The notes under the pieces are model-generated. The model did no database searches and was not told the DNA's origin. It saw only the letters and a program-made list of their open reading frames with translations. From UBA5070 sp035913415 (GTDB taxonomy: Bacteria; Fibrobacterota; Fibrobacteria; UBA5070): 38,417 nucleotides of DNA. Shown in pieces: positions 32,945 to 38,417 of the stretch. How positions within the stretch are numbered: position 1 is the first letter of the stretch; every line of letters begins with the position of its first letter. The position numbers and the translations under genes were made by a program. The DNA lies in assembly GCA_035913415.1 (NCBI GenBank), contig JAMIIV010000006.1, positions 1 to 38,417 of the forward strand, in the 5' to 3' direction.

Positions 32945-33331
32945 TCACCCCAAGGGGGGATGTAGCCGTTCGGCGACTTGGCGGCGCCAGGTGGTCGTCC
33001 CGATCGCCCCGCGATAGTGCTTGACGAGCTGCTCCGATTGTGCGGCCAACGAGCCCTCCGGGATGTCCAGCAGTCGCTCCAGTCGCAGCAATAGATCGAC
33101 GGGGATGGGCATGTTGCCCTGCTCGAAGCGGCTCCAGGTCGAGTCGCTGACGCCGATGCTACGGGCCAAGGCGTCCTGGGTGCGGCCTGTGCGCCTCCGG
33201 CATGCGCGCAGCAGGGCGGCGGTCCACAGGCGTTGCGGACGGGGATGCTGGGGAGGCGTTTGATAGATGGCCACGGGCACCCAAGATGGCACACGCGCCA
33301 GGAGCTGAAGATGCCAGTTGGCCGTTGGCAT
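32945..33331 (-). CDS. Small XRE-family HTH protein
   Basis: Codes for 128 residues from ATG at 33331. A GTG at 33394 would add 21 residues. The helix-turn-helix is clear in the middle: LLRACRRRTGRTQDALARSIGVSDSTWSRFEQGNMPIPVDLLLRLERLLD, followed by a short helical tail (SLAAQSEQLVKHYRGAIG). It probably binds DNA as a dimer. It is divergent from the secreted-protein gene with overlapping or nearly overlapping start regions, so it may control that gene and itself. No toxin-like partner is next to it. Confidence 0.75.
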   Translation of the reverse strand: MPTANWHLQLLARVPSWVPVAIYQTPPQHPRPQRLWTAALLRACRRRTGRTQDALARSIGVSDSTWSRFEQGNMPIPVDLLLRLERLLDIPEGSLAAQSEQLVKHYRGAIGTTTWRRQVAERLHPPLG

Positions 33332-33379
33332 CCGACGAATCCGGGCACGCGGCCCCGGAGCGTCAAGTACGTTTGGAAT

Positions 33380-35599
33380 GTGCCCAGTCCACACTCATCG
33401 AGCCACCCGGTCCGGTTCGTTTGCCTGCTCCTGATCCTCCTGGGCTGGCAGGGCGCCCATGCGCTCTCGCCGCGGGTGGCGAGGTTCGGTCCCGGAGTGG
33501 TTCTCCATGGACTGCACCGACTATCGGACGGCTCCCTTTTGGCCGCAGGCTGGGCTCGCGATCTGTCCTGGATCCCCGGCGGCACCATCGTGCACTCGTT
33601 GCCGGCACCCCAGGTGGATTCCCGCGACACCACGGGGCGCGCCATCCTCCTGCGCTGGAGTGCCAATCTCGACACCATGCTATGGGTCGCCGCTTTCCCC
33701 CCCGCGACCTTGGGACCCTTGCGACATCTGCGGTCGCCGGGATCCTTGGCCTCCCCTCAAGACATCTTGTACCTCTCGGGGGACCGGACGGTGAGCGACC
33801 CGCTGCGCGACGGGTATTTCATCGCGCGACTGTCCGGGGATCTGGTCCGGGGAGATCCGCCGGGGGTGACCTGGACCCACGACGTTTTGTGTCCGCCGCG
33901 TCGTGCGGGTGGACGGCGAGGGATTTCGCAGTACAAGCTCCAACAGGCCTGGGATGTCGATGGCGCACGGGTCTGGCTGGCACGTGGGGCCGAAGCCGAC
34001 TACGACTCCGCCGAAGTGGTGCGTCTGGATGCCTCCACCGGGAGGTTGTCCCTGGTCGCCGAGTGGAGGGACCACCCCACAAGGTCCGGCAAGGTCTGGC
34101 GAGGCCAACCTGCGGCGTTTCTCAACGGTGCAGCCTCCCAGAACGACTCCTTGCTCTACAGCCGCCTCTCGTTGCGCTCGACCGCCTCGCACGCCCCTCG
34201 CTCGGTGGTGCGTGTGATGGTTTCCGGGACCGGATCGAGTGTCCTCGACGCGGACAGTTCCGGGGTGTGGGCGCGTGATGGAGCCGGGCAACCACGTCGA
34301 GGGGGGCAACCGTTGGACATCTTGTTCCCTGGCCCCTGTCGCGAATTCTTCCACGATCCTGCCCTGGTCTTCCCCGACTCCGTCCGTTGCCCCGCCGGTC
34401 GCGGTTGGTCCGGACTCGCGGCTTCGTCACGGGCCACCCCTCGCATCGGCGGTTTGGTCGTCGAACGTGGAAACACGGGGCGATGGTTCCTGGGAGTGAC
34501 CTGGAGTGCGCTGGCGCCGGACGGATCCCCTGTGGATGTGCCTGTGGTGATGGCCTTCGAGAGCGAGGGGCGCCCGTTGTGGTGGTCCCGTTTGCGGGGA
34601 GATGCCCTCGATTCGGCCTCCCCGGCTCCTTCGCCTGGACTGGCCGAGATCCAGGCCTTGGCGATTGGTGGTGACGAAGCCCGTGATGGACCCGCGGTCC
34701 TGGTCGCGGGTCGTGCGCGACAATCCGGCGCATTCTGGCCTCCGACGCTTGCCGGCAAGGGAGGGTGGCGCGGCGCCTTGTCGGAATTCTCCGACCCCGG
34801 TGCCAGCGCGACCTGGCTGGGGGTTCTGACTCGGGTCTCGGGTGAGTTTTTTGCGGGCACCTGGGTGGCTTCACCCACCGCGACGTCGGGGGGGGCGCGC
34901 CTGTCCGAGTCCATCTATTCGTCCTGGCCGGTTCCCGGATCGACCGGAGAGATTCTCGCCGGCACCGAGTGCCCGACACTTATGCCCGGTGCGTCAGGCC
35001 GACTCTTCACCGCCTGCGTGGGAGAGCGACCGTTGGTCACGGCCGACGCCTGGCGGGCCATCCCCGCACCAGGAACCGAAGGGCCGAACGGTTGGAACGT
35101 GTTCACCACCTGGGACCCCGGCTTGACCGCCCCGCTGTGGTCGACCGCCTTCGACGGGGTGCGCAGCACCGGGGATTCCGGGGTCGGGGTGGCTCTCGAT
35201 GCGGTGATCCCGCTTCTCGACGGCAGCCTGATCGTCGCCGCCCATCCTCGACGCGCTTCCCTTCAGTTGGAACCGGTCGGGAGTCCAGCCTGGAGCGACG
35301 CGCGAGGCGACGCCCTCCTCGCCCTGCTTCCGCCCGCGGCGCGAGTCGAAACCCGAGGGCGGGCCCTTCGCCAGGGCGGGCCGGTGCTTCGCTCGACCGT
35401 GGCAGGTCTCCAGGTTGTCCTGCCTGGAGCGGGGGCGCTGGAGTGCCGTTGGCTTGATCCCTCGGGGAAGGAGTTGGGGAACCATCGATCCGAGACGGAT
35501 CGCATGCATCTGCCCGTTCCCGCTGGCAAGGGAATGGTGTTTCTGCGCGTTCGGTCCGGCGATGAGGTCTGGACTCTGCCGTTTCCCGTCGTCCGCTGA
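33380..35599 (+). CDS. Large secreted protein of unknown function (739 residues)
   Basis: The start is uncertain. GTG at 33380 gives a normal-length signal peptide (hydrophobic core VCLLLILLGWQGAHA). ATG at 33311 has AGGAG 6 nt upstream but makes a 34-residue leader and overlaps the divergent XRE start. The body is long, beta-rich and without membrane segments, with recurring GxxLxAGxAR- and VLVAGRAR-type strands that suggest a propeller or WD-like surface protein (inference). The final 75 residues (VAGLQVVLPGAGALECRW to MVFLRVRSGDEVWTLPFPV) look like a C-terminal sorting domain of the same style as the cellulase tail. No enzyme motif is recognised. It ends 15 nt before trpS. Confidence 0.75.
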   Translation: MPSPHSSSHPVRFVCLLLILLGWQGAHALSPRVARFGPGVVLHGLHRLSDGSLLAAGWARDLSWIPGGTIVHSLPAPQVDSRDTTGRAILLRWSANLDTMLWVAAFPPATLGPLRHLRSPGSLASPQDILYLSGDRTVSDPLRDGYFIARLSGDLVRGDPPGVTWTHDVLCPPRRAGGRRGISQYKLQQAWDVDGARVWLARGAEADYDSAEVVRLDASTGRLSLVAEWRDHPTRSGKVWRGQPAAFLNGAASQNDSLLYSRLSLRSTASHAPRSVVRVMVSGTGSSVLDADSSGVWARDGAGQPRRGGQPLDILFPGPCREFFHDPALVFPDSVRCPAGRGWSGLAASSRATPRIGGLVVERGNTGRWFLGVTWSALAPDGSPVDVPVVMAFESEGRPLWWSRLRGDALDSASPAPSPGLAEIQALAIGGDEARDGPAVLVAGRARQSGAFWPPTLAGKGGWRGALSEFSDPGASATWLGVLTRVSGEFFAGTWVASPTATSGGARLSESIYSSWPVPGSTGEILAGTECPTLMPGASGRLFTACVGERPLVTADAWRAIPAPGTEGPNGWNVFTTWDPGLTAPLWSTAFDGVRSTGDSGVGVALDAVIPLLDGSLIVAAHPRRASLQLEPVGSPAWSDARGDALLALLPPAARVETRGRALRQGGPVLRSTVAGLQVVLPGAGALECRWLDPSGKELGNHRSETDRMHLPVPAGKGMVFLRVRSGDEVWTLPFPVVR

Positions 35600-35614
35600 C
35601 CTAACTTTCCCCCC

Positions 35615-36586
35615 ATGCGAATCCTGTCCGGCATCAAGCCCTCCGGGGAAATCCACTTCGGCAACTACCTCGGCATGCTCAAGCCGATGGTCGAATCCCA
35701 GTCCCGCGGCGAACTCCTGTGCTTCATCGCGAACTTGCACAGCCTCACCAGCGTGTTCGACGGTCCGCAGATGGCCCAATGGACCCGCCAGATGGCCGTC
35801 GACATCCTGGCGCTGGGGATCGACCCCGACACCTCGGTGTTCTGGGTCCAGTCCGACGTCCCCGAGGTCGTGGAATTCTCGTGGTACCTGTCGAACTTCA
35901 CTCCCGTGGGGTTGCTGGAGCGTTGCCACGCCTACAAGGACAAGATCGCCAACGGCGTGAGCGCCAACCACGGCCTGTTCGCCTACCCGGTCCTGATGGC
36001 CGCCGACATCCTCGCGTTCGGGGTCGATCGGGTTCCCGTCGGGCAGGACCAGAAACAGCACCTCGAAGTCGCACGCGACATCGTCGACGCGTTCAACCAC
36101 CGCTATGGCGAAATCCTGGTCAAACCCCAGCCCGAAATCCGGGAGGATGTCGCCACCGTGCAGGGGCTCGACGGACAGAAAATGTCAAAGTCGTACGGCA
36201 ATACGCTGGGCATCTTCGCCGATCCGGCCGAGGTCAAGAAGAAGATCATGGCGATCCCCACCGACTCCACCCCGTTGGACGAACCCAAGGATCCCGACGC
36301 CAATCCCGTGCACGCCTGGTTCGCCCAGGTTGCGCCCAAGGACGCCGTCGACGACATGGCGCGCCGGCTTCGCGAGGGCGGCTATGGCTGGGGCCACGCG
36401 AAGAAGGAACTGGTTCAGGCCTACCTGGCGTATTTCGAGCCCTACCGGGTGCGTCGCGCCGAGATCGCCGCCGACCCGGTCGCCCTTCGACGCATCCTCG
36501 ACCGGGGCGCCGACAAGGCCCGTGCCCTCCTGATCCCGCATTTGCAGGAAGTCCGCAAGGCCGTGGGAGTCCGCTGGGCCGATTGA
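35615..36586 (+). CDS. trpS: Tryptophanyl-tRNA synthetase
   Basis: Class I synthetase charging tRNA-Trp; 323 residues, the normal length for bacterial TrpS. The HIGH-type motif is PSGEIHFGNYLG (9-20) and the KMSKS loop is exact (189-193). Supporting blocks are FIANLHSLT, the SDVPEVVEFSWYLSNFT region, YPVLMAADILAFGVDRVPVGQDQKQHLE, which binds tryptophan and ATP, and GNTLGIF. No Shine-Dalgarno site precedes the ATG at 35615, but no better start exists. The small gap after the secreted-protein gene allows cotranscription. Confidence 0.96.
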   Translation: MRILSGIKPSGEIHFGNYLGMLKPMVESQSRGELLCFIANLHSLTSVFDGPQMAQWTRQMAVDILALGIDPDTSVFWVQSDVPEVVEFSWYLSNFTPVGLLERCHAYKDKIANGVSANHGLFAYPVLMAADILAFGVDRVPVGQDQKQHLEVARDIVDAFNHRYGEILVKPQPEIREDVATVQGLDGQKMSKSYGNTLGIFADPAEVKKKIMAIPTDSTPLDEPKDPDANPVHAWFAQVAPKDAVDDMARRLREGGYGWGHAKKELVQAYLAYFEPYRVRRAEIAADPVALRRILDRGADKARALLIPHLQEVRKAVGVRWAD

Positions 36587-36595
36587 GGCGAGGGC

Positions 36596-36624
36596 TCGAC
36601 AAACGCCTGGGGAAGTGATAAGGT
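36596..36624 (+). promoter_or_regulatory. Candidate sigma70-type promoter
   Basis: TCGACA (36596-36601) and TAAGGT (36619-36624) are 17 nt apart, within the 72-bp gap after trpS and about 35 bp before the next ATG. A visual match only. Confidence 0.35.
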
Positions 36625-36658
36625 ACGGAGCCGACCTCACCGCCTGGAGGCCAACTTG

Positions 36659-37804
36659 ATGGTTCCTCGACGTCTTCCGTACCTGCTGATCCTCGCCATG
36701 GGACTTCCCTTGGCCAGCCGCGCCCAGCCTTCGGCCCCGGCCGATTCCGTGGTCTCGCCACCCGTCGTGGCGATGGACTCCGCGCGTTTGGCCACCGATT
36801 CCGCGTCGGGCGGCATCGCGGTGGCCGTACCCGACTCCCTGGCCGTCCCCGCCCTCGATTCGGCCCTTTTCCGATCCACCCGCCTCCTGGTCCTGCCTTT
36901 CCACGACACGACGGGAGCCTACCCCGTTCTTCGTTACGTCCTGCGCGACGCGTTCCTCGACCTCCTGGTGCACGACACCCTCCCGCGGGCCGGTGTGCTG
37001 CCGGGAGCCGACACTCTCGAGGCCGCGCAGCCCACCGTCGCCGACTCCTTCGGACGCTCCTTTGCGGCGGGCCAGGTGATCTGGTCGTACCTGCACCACG
37101 ATTCCGGACGGATTCTCCGGCTCCAGGCGCAGCGCCGCGATCCGTACCGCGATTCCCTCCTGGCCGAGGTTTCCCTGGTGTTGCCCGATACCGCCGAGTT
37201 GGCCCTGGGGCTCGTGCCCAAGGCTCTGCTGCTGGGGCTGTTTCCGCGTGCGATGCCTCCCAAGCCGGCGCTGACCGATTCCGTCAAGAGAGTGGTGCTT
37301 CTGGACATCGTTCCGGAAGGCACCGCCACGGCCACACACGCCCGTATCTTCACGGATTCCCTCGCGGCGCGCCTGCACGGAAAGGACGGGATCCACATCC
37401 TTCCCCGGGCCTTGCGCGACAGTCTGCTGGGCACCTGGGATCCGGGGCAATGCCTCACGGAGTCGTGCCGCCGCGAAGTCGCGGAGCGTCTCGGTGTGCC
37501 CTGGATCATCGCCGGTCGCATTGTGCAGTTGGGCGACAAATGGACGGTCAACGCGGAATTGTCGCTCGCCGACAGTGCCGCCGTCGGTCGCAAGGCGGTT
37601 GCCCAGGGCCAAGGTGCACCTGGACCGTCCTTGGAGCTGGTGATCGGGCAGTCCGCACGCCAGTTGTCCGGGCAGGAACAGCCTCGTTCGGAACTCAGCG
37701 ACGCACCGATCGCACGCAAGCCGGTCGGGCCCGCCTGGAAGCGACTGCTGGCGCTGGGAGTCGCCGCCACCCTGGGCCTGACGGGAATGATCCTCAGTTG
37801 GTGA
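36659..37804 (+). CDS. Secreted or periplasmic TolB/CsgG-like protein, unknown function
   Basis: Codes for 381 residues from ATG at 36659, with GGAGG 8 nt upstream. An N-terminal signal peptide (about 1-23, LLILAMGLPLASRAQ) is followed by an Asp/Ser/Pro-rich segment. Two alpha/beta parts follow: RLLVLPFHDTTGAY...LRDAFLDLL and VVLLDIVPEGTATATHARIFTDSLAARL. The latter, with CRREVAERLGVPWIIAGRIVQLGDKWTVNAEL, has the pattern of TolB-N or CsgG-like domains of lipoproteins that assemble at the outer membrane. A hydrophobic helix (about 363-380) ends the protein. It overlaps the convergent last gene by 11 nt at the 3' end. Confidence 0.75.
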   Translation: MVPRRLPYLLILAMGLPLASRAQPSAPADSVVSPPVVAMDSARLATDSASGGIAVAVPDSLAVPALDSALFRSTRLLVLPFHDTTGAYPVLRYVLRDAFLDLLVHDTLPRAGVLPGADTLEAAQPTVADSFGRSFAAGQVIWSYLHHDSGRILRLQAQRRDPYRDSLLAEVSLVLPDTAELALGLVPKALLLGLFPRAMPPKPALTDSVKRVVLLDIVPEGTATATHARIFTDSLAARLHGKDGIHILPRALRDSLLGTWDPGQCLTESCRREVAERLGVPWIIAGRIVQLGDKWTVNAELSLADSAAVGRKAVAQGQGAPGPSLELVIGQSARQLSGQEQPRSELSDAPIARKPVGPAWKRLLALGVAATLGLTGMILSW

Positions 37805-38417
37805 GTGGGGGAGCCTGCGAAGAGGGTTCCTGATGGCCACGCTCCAGTCGGACTTGAAGTCGGCTGGAGGGAGCATCGAGCCGAATGTCCCAATCGCCAG
37901 GCCCAGGGATCAGGTCGAAGCGGCGTTCATGGACTCCGGCGGGGAATTCCAACGGTCGGGTGCGGGCCTTTTCGCGCCCCAGCGGATCGATCAGCCGCAA
38001 CACGCAGGTGAGCGGTTCTGGCGCCGACACCCCCAGGACCAGCGCTCCGGTTGGATCGGTCTCCGCGGCCAGCCACGGCCGCGGCCATCGGGCTGCGGCC
38101 TCTTTCCAGGAGCGACTCGAACCCGAGGGTAGGGTCCAGGTCAGACGCAGGGTGTCCTGGACCAATGGGAGTGACAGCAAGTCGTTCGCGTCGAGCCAGC
38201 CGCGGATCTGGAGGGGCCCATGGGAGATTCGCCAGTACGAGACACCTCGCGAACCTTCGGGACCGTGCTGCCATGCACCGGTATCGGCAAGCCAGACCAA
38301 AGGGGACTTGAGGGGGAATCGACCGGCACTGTCGGAACGCACCGTGTCGGGGGCTCCCTCGAGCAAGGAGGCGTAGGGGCGGCGAGGGTCGGGGATGCCG
38401 CGCCAGAGTTCGAGAAG
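37794..38417 (-). CDS. Hypothetical protein, 5' partial
   Basis: The frame is open to the right edge of the window, so the N-terminus is missing; 207 residues are visible. An early segment (ASLLEGAPDTVRSDSAGRFPLKSPLVWLADTG) reads like a carboxypeptidase-regulatory-like or Ig-type domain of secreted proteins. The C-terminus (DWDIRLDAPSSRLQVRLERG) is beta-rich. No membrane segment and no enzyme motif is visible. It is convergent with the TolB-like gene, with which it shares 11 nt. Identity is unknown; a surface protein or lipoprotein would fit the neighbourhood. Confidence 0.65.
   Translation of the reverse strand, partial: LLELWRGIPDPRRPYASLLEGAPDTVRSDSAGRFPLKSPLVWLADTGAWQHGPEGSRGVSYWRISHGPLQIRGWLDANDLLSLPLVQDTLRLTWTLPSGSSRSWKEAAARWPRPWLAAETDPTGALVLGVSAPEPLTCVLRLIDPLGREKARTRPLEFPAGVHERRFDLIPGPGDWDIRLDAPSSRLQVRLERGHQEPSSQAPPLTN

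Noticed and set aside
1..38417. tRNA, rRNA, CRISPR arrays, insertion sequences or prophage genes
   Set aside because: I looked for cloverleaf-like runs, regularly spaced repeats and transposase or integrase motifs by eye and saw none. A dedicated covariance search was not possible.

Overview
The window is about 38.4 kb of GC-rich, densely coded bacterial DNA. I infer a member of the Fibrobacterota or a close relative. The grounds are a TIGR02147/DUF4423-type protein (a family first defined in Fibrobacter succinogenes), a secreted GH5 cellulase with a CBM6-like module and a C-terminal sorting-like domain, several secreted proteins or lipoproteins of the same style, and a Gram-negative envelope gene set. 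I saw no rRNA, tRNA, CRISPR array, transposase or phage gene.

Layout. Positions 1-2530 hold the 3' part of a UvrA-type excinuclease gene that has lost most of the usual insertion domain. Positions 2739-5174 hold a predicted outer-membrane barrel protein, a cytidylate-kinase-like protein and a doubtful small secreted protein. Positions 5209-8214 hold nadB, a PolB-type 3'-5' exonuclease and a YchJ-like protein. A conserved protein of unknown function (8233-9645, minus) diverges from the division and cell-wall cluster across a 346-bp control region. That region carries repeated TGGG elements (MraZ-box-like) and a perfect 18-bp inverted repeat.

The centre of the window (9992-24235) is a compact dcw operon: mraZ, rsmH fused to ftsL, ftsI, murE, murF, a MurD-like pseudoenzyme, ftsW, murG, murC, ftsQ, ftsA, ftsZ. 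Most junctions are short stop/start overlaps (often ATGA), so translational coupling is likely. The operon supplies the cytoplasmic Mur ligases, the lipid II glycosyltransferase, the FtsW/FtsI septal synthase, the FtsQ/FtsL scaffold and the FtsA/FtsZ ring. Two features stand out. RsmH and FtsL form one uninterrupted reading frame. The gene in the murD slot keeps a MurD-like shape but has lost the N-terminal domain, the P-loop and the catalytic residues. mraY, an intact murD, murB and ddl are absent from the cluster and must be encoded elsewhere if present.

Downstream are hemW (apparently a CTG start) and a minus-strand group: a YgiQ radical-SAM protein, a GntR/LacI-type regulator and a GH5 cellulase, with a candidate operator before the cellulase. 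From about 30.4 kb come a TIGR02147 protein coupled to a lipoprotein with two chitobiase-C-terminal-like repeats, a small HTH (XRE) regulator divergent from a 739-residue secreted protein, trpS, a secreted TolB/CsgG-like protein, and a 5'-truncated gene running off the right edge.
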